In this document: positions 17,667 to 27,128 of the stretch, in pieces | Layout of the letters: the number at the start of each line of letters is the position of its first letter | Position numbering within the stretch: position 1 is the stretch's first letter | Origin: an uncultured Bacteroidota bacterium | Lineage (GTDB): Bacteria > Bacteroidota > Bacteroidia > Bacteroidales > VadinHA17 | Length of the DNA: 64,000 nt | NCBI GenBank assembly: GCA_903824785.1 | Contig: CAIJYD010000069.1 | Coordinates: 1 to 64,000 of the forward strand | Direction: 5' to 3' | Made by a program: the position numbers and the translations under genes | Notes under the pieces: generated by a model | Told to the model about the DNA's origin: nothing | Database searches by the model: none | Seen by the model: only the letters and a program-made list of their open reading frames with translations

Positions 17667-18242
17667 TTATTTCACTATACCTGTAAATCCCATAAAAGCC
17701 ATTGCAAGTATGCCGGCAATTACAAGTGAGATGGAAACACCTTTCATACCTTTTGGAATATCAACAAGTTCCAGCTGTTCCCTAATTCCAGCAAGGATGA
17801 CAAGGGCCAGTCCGAAACCGATAGCAGTGGAAGCACCGAATACAACACCTTCGATGAGATTGTATTCTTTTTTAATTACCAGGATTGCAACACCAAGTAC
17901 TGCACAGTTGGTTGTTATTAAAGGGAGAAAAATTCCAAGTGCCTGATATAAAGGCTGACTGACTTTTTTAAGGATGATTTCAACCATCTGCACCAGTGCT
18001 GCGATTACAAGAATGAAAGTAATTGTCTGCATAAAACCTATACCCAGTTTATTCAGAACATAAATCTGGATTAGATATGTTACCATTGTTGCAAGTACGA
18101 TTACGAAGGTGACGGCACCTGCCATGCCCAACGCGGTATTTACTTTATTTGATACCCCCAGGAAAGGACATATACCAAGAAACTGTGCAAGCACAACATT
18201 ATTTATGAAGACAGCTGAAATGATTATTAAAATATATTCCAT
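17667..18242 (-). CDS. rnfA: Rnf electron transport complex subunit A
   Basis: RnfA is one of the integral membrane subunits of the Rnf complex, which couples electron transfer between ferredoxin and NAD to ion movement across the inner membrane. The 191 residues form about six membrane helices and carry the family hallmark LAQFLGICPFLGVSNKV near the N-terminus and NCAVLGVAIL in the middle; the Cys of such motifs holds a membrane Fe-S centre shared with RnfE. It is the last gene of a seven-gene minus-strand operon, 11 bases after rnfE. Length is normal. Confidence 0.95.
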   Translation of the reverse strand: MEYILIIISAVFINNVVLAQFLGICPFLGVSNKVNTALGMAGAVTFVIVLATMVTYLIQIYVLNKLGIGFMQTITFILVIAALVQMVEIILKKVSQPLYQALGIFLPLITTNCAVLGVAILVIKKEYNLIEGVVFGASTAIGFGLALVILAGIREQLELVDIPKGMKGVSISLVIAGILAMAFMGFTGIVK

Positions 18243-18253
18243 TTGAAACTTTT

Positions 18254-18835
18254 TTATGTTCTTTTAAACCTGTTAATGAGAGCAATCAGATATCCAAGCG
18301 CCATAAAAGCACCCGGAGCCAGGATGAAAACGAGAATTCCATCGCCGTTTATGAATTTATGTCCGAAAACAGAGCCGCTGCCGACTAACTCACGAAATGC
18401 TCCCAGAATACCCAATGCCATTGTAAACCCTAACCCCATTCCAAATCCATCTATGAACGAGGAAAAAACTGAATTCTTGCAGGCATATGCCTCGGCACGT
18501 CCCAAAACTATACAGTTAACAACGATCAGGGGAATGAAAATACCGAGTTTTTCGTAAAGCCCGGGTACATAAGCCTGCATTAAAAGGTCAACAATAGTTA
18601 CAAATGAGGCAATTATCACAACAAAAGCCGGGATTCTTACCTTATCGGGAATTACATTTGAAAGCAAAGAAATTACCACATTCGACCCGATCAGGACAAA
18701 GGTAGTGGCAATACCCATGCCCATTCCATTCAGTGAAGAAGAGGTGGTTGCAAGGGTTGGACAAGTGCCAAGCACAAGAACCAGTATGGGATTCTCTTTG
18801 ATAAACCCCTTGGTAAAGTTTTGAAATTGATTCAT
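18254..18835 (-). CDS. rnfE: Rnf electron transport complex subunit E
   Basis: RnfE is a polytopic membrane subunit homologous to RnfA. The 193-residue protein has the conserved VLGTCPTLATTSS segment near the start and VNCIVLGRAEAYA in the middle, each with the Cys expected to bind the membrane Fe-S centre. Its start codon overlaps the rnfG stop (bases 18832-18835), which points to translational coupling. It sits between rnfG and rnfA, the usual order. Confidence 0.95.
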   Translation of the reverse strand: MNQFQNFTKGFIKENPILVLVLGTCPTLATTSSSLNGMGMGIATTFVLIGSNVVISLLSNVIPDKVRIPAFVVIIASFVTIVDLLMQAYVPGLYEKLGIFIPLIVVNCIVLGRAEAYACKNSVFSSFIDGFGMGLGFTMALGILGAFRELVGSGSVFGHKFINGDGILVFILAPGAFMALGYLIALINRFKRT

Positions 18836-19407
18836 TTCTGATTTCCTTTCTGTAAAGTATTATATGCACGTTGAACCGCATCGCAAAAGGCTCTGGAGCT
18901 TATTGTAGCAGCGGTTATTGCATCAACATTTCCTCCGTCTTTCTTTACTTTCATATTGAACAGAGATGGATTTTTATCATTAAACTGGCTTTTAAAAAGA
19001 GGTTCCGTCATTTTGGTCCCGAGACCGGGTGTCTCCTTCTGGTCAAGGACAGTTATATTGACAATTGTGCCATCAGGTTTAAAACCGGCCATAAGGCTGA
19101 TAACACCGCTAAACCCCTTTTTTGTATATGTGTTTACCGCATATCCGACTACCAGGCTGTCTTTTATGGCAGGGTAGATATCGAGACTGTCTCCATCACC
19201 TGTTGGCAAACGGTACATCTCATCATTCGGATTATTGTTGAATTCCGGAACAACCTGTTTTATTGCAGAGAGTTTCTTATTCAGCACCGAAAGTTCAATA
19301 GGCTCTTTTGTCATCTGATAAACAAAGCCAAGGCAAGCCGAAGCTCCCAGCGATATCAATGTTAATGACAGCACCATATTTCTGAATGTTGATTCAGTCT
19401 TAGCCAT
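18832..19407 (-). CDS. rnfG: Rnf electron transport complex subunit G
   Basis: RnfG is a membrane-anchored periplasmic flavoprotein that carries covalently bound FMN. One N-terminal helix (about residues 10-31) anchors it. The FMN-domain signature ETPGLGTKM is at about 125-133, and the flavinylation region NVDAITAATISS places the acceptor at T168. A flavin transferase (ApbE) would be needed and is not encoded in this window. The gene overlaps rnfD by 8 bases and rnfE by 4. Confidence 0.94.
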   Translation of the reverse strand: MAKTESTFRNMVLSLTLISLGASACLGFVYQMTKEPIELSVLNKKLSAIKQVVPEFNNNPNDEMYRLPTGDGDSLDIYPAIKDSLVVGYAVNTYTKKGFSGVISLMAGFKPDGTIVNITVLDQKETPGLGTKMTEPLFKSQFNDKNPSLFNMKVKKDGGNVDAITAATISSRAFCDAVQRAYNTLQKGNQK

Positions 19408-20401
19408 TCTTCACCTCCTCACCAAATCGTTTTGGTTTAATATAAGTATTCATAAGCGGGACAAAAGCGTTCATAATAAGTATTGCAAATGAGACTCCTT
19501 CCGGATATGCTCCCCATACTCTGATAATGACTGTCAGGATACCGATACCACATCCGTAAATAATCATTGATTTTGGATTCATAGGGGAGGTGACATAATC
19601 TGTTGCCATGAAGATAGCTCCAAGGAGAACTCCTCCGGCAAGTATATGAAAGAGAGGATCAGCATTTAGCTCAGGATTTACTAACCATAAGATGGATGTA
19701 AAAAGTGCAATGGAGCCGATTACTGAAACAGGTATGTGCCATGTAATTATCTTTTTATAAAGCATATATACAAATCCGATTAATAAGGCAAAGGCTGCAA
19801 CTTCTCCCATTGATCCGCCCATTTTCCCCATAAACATCTGAAATGCTGAGGGAATTTTTTCCATCAGCCCGGACAATGATTCACCGTTCTTTAAACCCTC
19901 TTTGATTATTGCCAGAGGAGTTGCCCCTGTTACAGCATCTAGATAACCGGTACCAAAGCCGGCAGGAACAGGCCAGCTCGTCATCTGGACAGGAAAGGAG
20001 ATAAGCATGAAAACACGTCCCACAAGTGCAGGATTGAAAGGATTGTTTCCTAATCCGCCAAAGGTCATTTTTGCAACACCAATTGCGATTAAGCTTCCGA
20101 TGATTATTATTGCAACCGGAATATTTGACGGCAGGTTGAAGGCAAGAAGAAGGCCGGTTACAATTGCTGATCCGTCGGTAATTGATATTGGCTTTTTAAG
20201 AATGAACCTTTGAATAAGGTATTCAAAGGTTATGCAGGAGATAACAGAGGTCAATGTAACTATTACAGCCCCTGTTCCGAAATAAAATACGGATGTGAAC
20301 AGAGCGGGCATCAGAGCAAGAACTACCCCGTACATCAGCTTTTTTGTTGTATCCTTTCCGTGTGTATGAGGCGACGGTGATATATTTAGCAGATTACTCA
20401 T
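19400..20401 (-). CDS. rnfD: Rnf electron transport complex subunit D
   Basis: RnfD is a polytopic membrane subunit related to NqrB that holds covalent FMN. The 333-residue protein starts with the typical SPSPHTHGKDTTKKLMYGV segment, has many membrane helices, and contains the flavinylation motif DAVTGATPLA with T161 as the likely FMN acceptor. It starts 5 bases after rnfC ends and overlaps rnfG. Length and order are normal for the complex. Confidence 0.95.
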   Translation of the reverse strand: MSNLLNISPSPHTHGKDTTKKLMYGVVLALMPALFTSVFYFGTGAVIVTLTSVISCITFEYLIQRFILKKPISITDGSAIVTGLLLAFNLPSNIPVAIIIIGSLIAIGVAKMTFGGLGNNPFNPALVGRVFMLISFPVQMTSWPVPAGFGTGYLDAVTGATPLAIIKEGLKNGESLSGLMEKIPSAFQMFMGKMGGSMGEVAAFALLIGFVYMLYKKIITWHIPVSVIGSIALFTSILWLVNPELNADPLFHILAGGVLLGAIFMATDYVTSPMNPKSMIIYGCGIGILTVIIRVWGAYPEGVSFAILIMNAFVPLMNTYIKPKRFGEEVKNG

Positions 20402-20406
20402 AAATA

Positions 20407-21753
20407 TTAATTTGTTGCTGTTTGTTGCATTTTTCGTTCCTGTGCCAATCTGTTAACAGTTGCTTTTCCAAGCCTGACATAATCAAGTATTGGTCGTCCG
20501 GCAGGACACGAATAACTGCACGAACCACATTCCATACAATTTGTAATTCCCTCTTGTTCAGCTCTCTCAAACATGTTTTTTTCAGAGAGTGTCATAAGAA
20601 GAAATGGTTCGAGTTTAAGAGCGCATACTGAGATGCACCTGGCACATCTGATACACGGGTTAATTTCTGCTCTCTCTGATTCATTAGCGGGAAACAATAT
20701 TATACCTGAAGTTCCCTTCACAACCGGAACATCAATGTTATTAATTGCTTTCCCCATCATGGGGCCACCGTTCACTATTTTTCCTGTATCAGCCGGCAAA
20801 CCTCCTGCAGCCTCAATAAGCTTTCTTACCGGTGTACCTGTTCTTACTAAAAAGTTTCCCGGCCGGGTCATCGTTTTTCCTGTTATTGTAACCACTCTTT
20901 CGAAAAGCGGCTTATTCTTCTGAACAGCTTCATAAACCGCAAAGGCAGTACCTGCATTATGAACAACTGCACCCACGTCCACAGGAAGATGACCAGCTGG
21001 TACTTCCCGGTTTATCAGTGCCTTGATCAGCTGTTTTTCCGCACCCTGAGGATATTTGACTTTAAGAGCATGAATCGAAATCCCTTTAAACTTTTTTGAA
21101 AGCTCTGTAAGATGTTTTATTGCAGCAGGTTTATTATTCTCAATTCCGAACATAGCTTTATCGACACCCAGCGCTTTCATGAGTATAGTAACCCCGATAA
21201 GGATCTCTTCTCCTTTTTCAACCATCAGACGATAGTCGGATGTAAGAAACGGCTCGCACTCTACTCCGTTAATAATTAGAAAATCACATTTTTTACCCGC
21301 AGGAACCTTAAGTTTAATGTGTGAGGGAAATGTTGCTCCACCAAGACCAACAATACCCGACTCAAGACATTTTTCTATAATCTCGTCGGAAGATAGCTTT
21401 ATCTCTGAAACAATTTCATCACTTCTGTCTATTGTCTCTATCCATTCATCACCTTCAACATCAATAAAAACGGCAGTCTGCTTATATCCTGTTGTGTCGA
21501 TTACAGTATCTGTTTTATTTACCTTTCCGGATACTGAAGAATGAATATTTGACGATACAAAGCCTTTGCTTGTGGCAATAATCTGTCCTGTTTTTACATA
21601 ATCACCCTTATTTACAATTATTGTCGCAGGAGCGCCTATGTGCTGAGAAACAGGAATTGTAACGCTTTCAGGAGCAGGAAGAGAGGCAATTGCCATCTCA
21701 GCTGTCAGTTTGTTTTCGGGCGGGTGAATACCTCCGCTTGGAAATGTTTTCAA
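20407..21753 (-). CDS. rnfC: Rnf electron transport complex subunit C
   Basis: RnfC is the cytoplasmic subunit that holds the NADH/FMN site, related to the NuoF family. It begins with FPSGGIHPPENK, contains the Gly-rich nucleotide region GIVGLGGATFPSHIK, and ends with two [4Fe-4S] motifs, CIRCARCISVCALKLEP and CMECGSCSYSCPAGRP. Its 448 residues make it a compact RnfC without the long C-terminal repeats of some proteobacterial forms. It begins 28 bases after rnfB. Confidence 0.95.
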   Translation of the reverse strand: MKTFPSGGIHPPENKLTAEMAIASLPAPESVTIPVSQHIGAPATIIVNKGDYVKTGQIIATSKGFVSSNIHSSVSGKVNKTDTVIDTTGYKQTAVFIDVEGDEWIETIDRSDEIVSEIKLSSDEIIEKCLESGIVGLGGATFPSHIKLKVPAGKKCDFLIINGVECEPFLTSDYRLMVEKGEEILIGVTILMKALGVDKAMFGIENNKPAAIKHLTELSKKFKGISIHALKVKYPQGAEKQLIKALINREVPAGHLPVDVGAVVHNAGTAFAVYEAVQKNKPLFERVVTITGKTMTRPGNFLVRTGTPVRKLIEAAGGLPADTGKIVNGGPMMGKAINNIDVPVVKGTSGIILFPANESERAEINPCIRCARCISVCALKLEPFLLMTLSEKNMFERAEQEGITNCMECGSCSYSCPAGRPILDYVRLGKATVNRLAQERKMQQTATN

Positions 21754-21781
21754 TTTCTTATCCTTTAGATTATTAATTATG

Positions 21782-22645
21782 TTATCCGTTAACCGACTCA
21801 GCTAAAACTTCAGCTTTTGGTTTTTTTGACGGAAAGTTAATCTCGATTATTGAGCTGGTAGCGCATTCTGATACACATTTTCTGCAGAATGTACATTTTG
21901 TCGCATCGATGTATGCAAGATTATTTTCGATGGTTATTGCTCCGAATTCACAAACCTTCAGGCATTTGGTGCAGCCGGTACAGGCAACACTGCAGGCTCT
22001 TTTAGCTGGTCCTCCCTTATCACAATTAGAGCAGGCAACATATAGTTTTCTCTCTTTCTTCGCCTTTTTTCTCAGTTCTATCAGATTACGTGGACATGCT
22101 TTCACACAGGCGCCACATGCAACACATTTATCATCGGTAATCACAGGCAATTCAGTTGCGTTATTCATATACATTGCATCAAAGGTACAAGCTCTGACGC
22201 AATCGCCATTTCCCAGGCATCCATAGCTGCAATCTGTTTCGCCAATATACAGGTTGTGAGATATCCTGCAATCTGAAGCTCCGTTGTATATTGAAGTACG
22301 GGGTCGGAATTCAGGAGTTCCGTTGCATAACAGAACTGCTGTAAGCGGATCAACAAAAGGAGCAACTTTCCCGAGTATTTTAGCAGCCAGTCCCATTGCT
22401 TCAGCACCTCCGACCGGACAATTCAGCCCATCAAAGGTTTCAGCCTGAACAAGTGCCTCTGCGAAATTACGGCATCCGGCAAACCCGCAGCCACCACAAT
22501 TGGCAGCAGGCAGAATAGCCTGTACTTCGTCAATCCGGGCATCTTCGGAAATTTTAAACTTTTGTGCAACGAAATAAAGTATTACAGCTGATATCAGGGC
22601 AAGAAGGCTCAGACTTATAATTGTAATCAGAATCGTAGAACTCAT
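21782..22645 (-). CDS. rnfB: Rnf electron transport complex subunit B
   Basis: RnfB is the ferredoxin-like subunit thought to take electrons from soluble ferredoxin. It has one N-terminal membrane helix, then a CGGCGFAGC four-Cys Fe-S motif, a further Cys-rich segment, and tandem ferredoxin motifs (CVACGACVKACP, CTGCTKCLKVCE, CTFCRKCVSECA). The 287 residues match the Bacteroidetes type with extra Fe-S motifs. It is 3 bases downstream of the RseC-family gene, so they are cotranscribed. Confidence 0.95.
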   Translation of the reverse strand: MSSTILITIISLSLLALISAVILYFVAQKFKISEDARIDEVQAILPAANCGGCGFAGCRNFAEALVQAETFDGLNCPVGGAEAMGLAAKILGKVAPFVDPLTAVLLCNGTPEFRPRTSIYNGASDCRISHNLYIGETDCSYGCLGNGDCVRACTFDAMYMNNATELPVITDDKCVACGACVKACPRNLIELRKKAKKERKLYVACSNCDKGGPAKRACSVACTGCTKCLKVCEFGAITIENNLAYIDATKCTFCRKCVSECATSSIIEINFPSKKPKAEVLAESVNG

Positions 22646-22648
22646 TGG

Positions 22649-23071
22649 TTAAACTTTTAGCGTAAATGTAAATTTCTCATTAATCCGTTTTCTGAAAAGC
22701 CAGAGGATAATATAATAAGGAATAAGAAACGTCAGGGAAGCCAGACCGGCAATTAATTCCGGAACCCTGGCCGAAATAAGAATTAGAAGACTCAGTATAA
22801 CTGTTGCCAGCGGAAAAATATAACCTAAAACGAGAGCAGTGTAACCCATTGACAGGTCCATCAGTACAGTAACTGAGTCGCCTGGTTTTACGTTATAAGT
22901 TCCTGCGACGTCGACGATTTTTTCTTCTTTTCCCGACAAAGTACAAGACCCTTCTGCATGGCATCCTGAGCAGGCTGATACGGCAGTTATTATTACCGTA
23001 ACAGTTTTGTTATCAACCTTCTGTACAACACCTGTATGATGAATGGTCCCCGGATTATCTGAATTCTTCAT
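22649..23071 (-). CDS. RseC/MucC family protein, first gene of the rnf operon
   Basis: This is a small membrane protein of the SoxR-reducing/RseC family (140 residues). The N-terminal half is cytoplasmic with a Cys cluster, CSGCHAEGSC, that may bind a metal or Fe-S centre, followed by two membrane helices (about 78-98 and 102-125). In many Bacteroidetes this gene heads the rnf operon, as here, and it may help assemble or tune the complex. The promoter should lie in the 115 bases before it; I see no clear element. Confidence 0.88.
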   Translation of the reverse strand: MKNSDNPGTIHHTGVVQKVDNKTVTVIITAVSACSGCHAEGSCTLSGKEEKIVDVAGTYNVKPGDSVTVLMDLSMGYTALVLGYIFPLATVILSLLILISARVPELIAGLASLTFLIPYYIILWLFRKRINEKFTFTLKV

Positions 23072-23186
23072 TAACTATTCTGGAAATTTCAAGGTGTAAA
23101 ATTTATCATAATAGGTGAATTCTATGCTGCTTTTTGTCACTATTTCGAATCATTCTGTAATTTATTCTTATTTTAAATAGTCAGTT

Positions 23187-25298
23187 CTAACTTATGTTGC
23201 TCCACGACTGCAGCTTGCTGAAAAGCCTTTTTAGTTCAGTTATAAGAATCTGGTTCTGATTTTTTTCAAGCAGTGGATCATCTGTAAGAATCCCTTCGGC
23301 AATATGTCTTGCATATTCAATTATGCGGCCATCTTTGCTCAGGTTGGCTATCTTAAGGTCAAATGGGATTCCGCTCTGTTGCGTACCTTCAATATCTCCG
23401 GGGCCTCTCAGCTGGAGATCGGTTTCAGCAATTTCAAAACCATCGTTGGTTCTTATCATAACCTCAATTCTTTTGGCTGCCTCTTTTGATAATTTTTCAG
23501 AGCTCATAAGAATACAATACGACTGGTCAGCCCCTCGTCCAACGCGCCCTCTAAGCTGATGCAACTGTGAGAGGCCAAATCTTTCCGCACTTTCGATGAT
23601 CATTACAGTGGCATTCGGAATATCAACACCAACCTCAATAACCGTTGTGGCGATAAGAATATGAGCATGGCCATCTTTGAACAATTTCATAGAAACCTCC
23701 TTGTTGGCCGGGGTCATTTTCCCATGAACAATGCTGATGCAGTATTTTGGTGCAGGAAAGACTCTTGAGAAGGTATCCCATCCATCCTCAAGGTCTTTAT
23801 AATCCATTGTTTCAGATTCCTTGATAAGAGGGTAGACAACATAGATCTGTCGATGTTCGGCAATCTGATTCCGGATGAACCCAAATACTTTATTCCTTTC
23901 TGAATCAGTAAAATGCATTGTTTTAACAGGAACCCGACCCGGGGGTAGTTCATCTATTACGGAAACATCAAGGTCACCGTAAAGTGTCATTGCCAGTGTT
24001 CTGGGAATGGGGGTAGCTGTCATTACCAGAATATGGGGAGGATTAAGGTTTTTCTGCCAGAGCCGCCCTCTCTGGGCAACTCCAAACCTGTGCTGTTCAT
24101 CTATTATTACGAGTCCTAGATTGCTGAACTGAACATTGTCTTCAAGAAGTGCATGAGTGCCAATCAGAATGTTGAGAGAGCTGTCGAGAAGCGATTCTGC
24201 TATTGATTTGCGTGAGGCTTTTTTTGAAGAACCGGTAAGAAGAGAGATTTTAAGATTGATCCCTTCAAGCAGCCGGGTTATTGTCTGAAAGTGCTGGTTG
24301 GCAAGAATCTCGGTTGGAGCCATAATGCAGGCCTGATAGCCATTATCTATCGCTATTAGCATGCTCATAAGGGCAACCAGTGTTTTGCCGCTTCCTACAT
24401 CGCCCTGCAGCAGCCTGTTCATCTGTCTCCCTGATCCAAGATCTTTCCGGATCTCTTTTATTACCCGCTTTTGTGCTTCAGTAAGGGTGAAAGGCAGATT
24501 GTTATAATAGAAATTATTGAAATTATCGCCCACACTTGAAAACACAAACCCCTTTAATTTAAGATTCCTGTTGGTCTTAAATCTTAAAAGGTTCAATTGA
24601 ATATAGAAAAGTTCTTCGAATTTAAGACGATATCTGGCTTTTTCCAGTTCAGCGGGATCAGACGGAAAATGGATCTTATGGATTGAATCGTGAAGATCCA
24701 TAAGTTTATACTTTGAAACAAGATATTCAGGCAGGTTGTCAGGCAGCCTCGACTTTAACTGATTCAGAAGGGTACCTGTAAATTTGCTTATTGTTTTGGA
24801 TGTTATGAACTGGTTCTTGAGTTTTTCAGTAGTACTGTACTGTGCCTGAAGGGCAGAGTTCAGCCTTTCCGCCATTTTATTGACTGCTTCAATTTCGGGG
24901 TGGATAATATTTATGGTTCCGTTGAATACACCCGGTTTTCCGAAAACAATAAACTCTACTCCCGGGATGTAGTTTCCGGTTATCCATTTTCCTCCTTTAA
25001 ACCAGATCAGTTTAACCGATCCTGTTTCATCCTTAAATTCAGCAACAAGCCTTTTACCCGGTCCCTGACCTTCTGTGGAATAGCCCTTAATTACCCCTTT
25101 AATCTGGACAAAAGGAAGATCAGGATCCAGTTCATTGATTTTATAAAACTTTGTCCGGTCAATATATCTGTAAGGAAAGTTATAAAGAAGATCTCTGTAA
25201 GTAAAGATATTCAGCTCCTTGTTAAGCAGTTCAGCTCTTACCGGGCCAACTCCTGACAGATATGTAATGTTGGTATCGAGAAAATCCTGAATAACCAT
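23187..25298 (-). CDS. recG: ATP-dependent DNA helicase RecG
   Basis: RecG remodels stalled replication forks and Holliday junctions. The 703-residue protein has the N-terminal wedge/OB domain (residues about 60-150), Walker A GDVGSGKT at 299-306, the RecG-specific DEQHRFGV box at 400-407, and C-terminal motifs such as QLRGRVGRGADQSYC. The family's TRG-type C-terminal part is present. It is monocistronic by position, upstream of the rnf operon on the same strand but separated by 115 bases. Confidence 0.96.
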   Translation of the reverse strand: MVIQDFLDTNITYLSGVGPVRAELLNKELNIFTYRDLLYNFPYRYIDRTKFYKINELDPDLPFVQIKGVIKGYSTEGQGPGKRLVAEFKDETGSVKLIWFKGGKWITGNYIPGVEFIVFGKPGVFNGTINIIHPEIEAVNKMAERLNSALQAQYSTTEKLKNQFITSKTISKFTGTLLNQLKSRLPDNLPEYLVSKYKLMDLHDSIHKIHFPSDPAELEKARYRLKFEELFYIQLNLLRFKTNRNLKLKGFVFSSVGDNFNNFYYNNLPFTLTEAQKRVIKEIRKDLGSGRQMNRLLQGDVGSGKTLVALMSMLIAIDNGYQACIMAPTEILANQHFQTITRLLEGINLKISLLTGSSKKASRKSIAESLLDSSLNILIGTHALLEDNVQFSNLGLVIIDEQHRFGVAQRGRLWQKNLNPPHILVMTATPIPRTLAMTLYGDLDVSVIDELPPGRVPVKTMHFTDSERNKVFGFIRNQIAEHRQIYVVYPLIKESETMDYKDLEDGWDTFSRVFPAPKYCISIVHGKMTPANKEVSMKLFKDGHAHILIATTVIEVGVDIPNATVMIIESAERFGLSQLHQLRGRVGRGADQSYCILMSSEKLSKEAAKRIEVMIRTNDGFEIAETDLQLRGPGDIEGTQQSGIPFDLKIANLSKDGRIIEYARHIAEGILTDDPLLEKNQNQILITELKRLFSKLQSWSNIS

Positions 25299-25485
25299 TC
25301 CGGGAAAAACTGATTAATAAATAACCTGTAATAATGTAAAAAATATTTTTTAGGTGCCATATCTCAGAAGCCTGTACATTTTCCCTCTTCACTTTAATAT
25401 GATAGATAAGAAAACCGGTGAAAATAATTTCCGGTCCTTCATTGATACGACGAATCCTGATTCTAAAATGTTGACCGAAAATAAC

Positions 25486-25493
25486 TATTTTTG
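25486..25493 (+). promoter_or_regulatory. Possible -7 element for the methyltransferase gene
   Basis: TATTTTTG matches TAnnTTTG and lies 34 bases before the ATG at 25528. No TTTG is found at the correct -33 distance. The rest of the 25299-25527 gap, between divergent recG and the methyltransferase gene, shows nothing else. Confidence 0.3.
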
Positions 25494-25527
25494 AAAAGCT
25501 GTCCTAATTATACTTACCAATAGTGAA

Positions 25528-26313
25528 ATGATTTTTATTAGGGTTTTTAAATATCTGAAATACATACTTTTATCCGATAACAGGAAGGGGCATGGAATTC
25601 ATAGTCCTTTCGTTTATGATCTTGTTTCAAGGATCTTCCGGAATAAAATTGATGGTGACATTGTCTTTAGAATTGAGAAGATAAGAAAGAAGCTGATTGC
25701 TGATGGCAGGAGCATAGTTGTAAATGATCTTGGAACAGGGCAGGAGAGGATGAAAACGAATCTGAGAAAAGTATCAGGAATTGCGGGAAATTCACCGGTA
25801 CCCCGGAAGTATGGGGTTTTACTTTCCAACCTTGCCTCAGAATTTGGGAATCCATTCATTGCGGAACTGGGTACCTCTTTTGGAATAAGTACAATGTATA
25901 TGGCAGCAGCAAAAGATACGAAAGTTAAAACAGTAGAAGGATCTTCTGTCTGCGCAAATATTTCCATTGAAAATTTTTCGGAGGCGGGAATAGATAACAT
26001 AGAAGTATTTACCGGGCCCTTCGCTGAGATCCTGCCTCTTATAATAAATCCGGATAATAAACCGGGGATGGTCTTTATTGATGGTGACCACAGGAAGAGA
26101 CCACTGCTTGATTATTTCTACTATATAGCTGGCGTATGTGACAGCAAATCAGTGATAGTGATTGATGATATAAATTATTCTGAGGAGATGGAAGAGGCAT
26201 GGAAGGAGATAAAAAGCTATGAAAAGGTCACATTTACAATTGATTTATTCAGAATGGGTATGGTCTTTTTCAGGGAAGGAATGACTCATAATGACTATAT
26301 AATCAGGTATTAA
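25528..26313 (+). CDS. Class I SAM-dependent methyltransferase, unknown substrate
   Basis: This 261-residue protein has a Rossmann-type SAM-binding motif I in PFIAELGTSFGISTMYMAAA (residues about 109-128), an acidic motif II near VKTVEGS, and a GMVFIDGDHRKR segment typical of O-methyltransferase-like proteins (Methyltransf_24 type). The N-terminal KGHGIHSPFVYDLV phrase is common in Bacteroidetes members. No substrate is known. It stands 72 bases before an ABC ATPase gene; whether they share a transcript is unclear. Confidence 0.85.
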   Translation: MIFIRVFKYLKYILLSDNRKGHGIHSPFVYDLVSRIFRNKIDGDIVFRIEKIRKKLIADGRSIVVNDLGTGQERMKTNLRKVSGIAGNSPVPRKYGVLLSNLASEFGNPFIAELGTSFGISTMYMAAAKDTKVKTVEGSSVCANISIENFSEAGIDNIEVFTGPFAEILPLIINPDNKPGMVFIDGDHRKRPLLDYFYYIAGVCDSKSVIVIDDINYSEEMEEAWKEIKSYEKVTFTIDLFRMGMVFFREGMTHNDYIIRY

Positions 26314-26385
26314 CAAATATTAAGTGTTTATTATTTCTAAATTGACTTATTTAATATAATTTCGGAAATTCAAATTTCAAGTGTT

Positions 26386-27087
26386 ATGGACAAAGTAATT
26401 GAGATTCACAATATTGTCAAAAATTATCAGGTAGGATCAGTGATAGTCAGGGCTTTACGGTCGGTATCTATTAATATTGAAAGGAATGAGTATGTTGCCA
26501 TTATGGGGCCATCAGGATCAGGAAAATCTACTCTCATGAACCTTCTTGGCTGCCTCGACACTCCCTCAAGCGGCAGCTATATTCTTAACGGTACTGATGT
26601 AAGCAAAATGGAGGATGATTATCTTGCGGAAATAAGAAATAAGGAGATAGGTTTTGTCTTTCAGACTTTTAATCTTCTTCCGCGCTATTCTGCTTTGGAG
26701 AATGTAACCCTTCCTCTGATATATGCCGGTGTAGCTAAAGCCGAAAGAGAAAAAGTAGCAATCGAAACCCTTGTGCAGGTGGGACTTGCTGACCGTATGA
26801 CCCATAAGCCAAATGAATTATCAGGAGGCCAGCGTCAGCGTGTTGCAATTGCCCGTGCTCTTGTAAATAAACCGTCAATTATTCTTGCCGATGAACCAAC
26901 AGGTAACCTCGATAGTAAGACTTCAATAGATATAATGGGGCTGCTTGATGAAATTCACAGACAGGGAAATACTGTTATTGTTGTAACACATGAAGAGGAC
27001 ATAGCCAAGCATGCTGCCCGCATAATAAGACTCTTTGACGGCGAGGTATCTCAGGATTACCGCAATGAAAAATATGTAAAAGCATAG
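26386..27087 (+). CDS. ABC transporter ATP-binding protein (LolD/MacB type)
   Basis: This is an ATPase subunit of the MacB/LolD class, which powers export or lipoprotein-release systems with a FtsX-like permease. It has Walker [10 protein letters not shown] at 41-49, Q-loop FQTFNLL near 92-98, signature LSGGQ at 145-149, Walker [13 protein letters not shown] around 165-176, and the H-loop VVTHEED. The 233 residues are a normal single-domain length. No permease gene is next to it, so its partner must be encoded elsewhere. Confidence 0.93.
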   Translation: MDKVIEIHNIVKNYQVGSVIVRALRSVSINIERNEYVAIMGPSGSGKSTLMNLLGCLDTPSSGSYILNGTDVSKMEDDYLAEIRNKEIGFVFQTFNLLPRYSALENVTLPLIYAGVAKAEREKVAIETLVQVGLADRMTHKPNELSGGQRQRVAIARALVNKPSIILADEPTGNLDSKTSIDIMGLLDEIHRQGNTVIVVTHEEDIAKHAARIIRLFDGEVSQDYRNEKYVKA

Positions 27088-27128
27088 TGCTCATTTTCAG
27101 TCGTTTTTCAGAAAATCAAATTTAATAA

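Noticed and set aside
18871-19365. 164-codon plus-strand frame inside rnfG
   Set aside because: It is fully antisense to a strongly supported Rnf gene.
27088-27128. Cobalamin riboswitch before the adenosyltransferase gene
   Set aside because: Only 41 bases separate it from the ABC gene, too short for a riboswitch aptamer.
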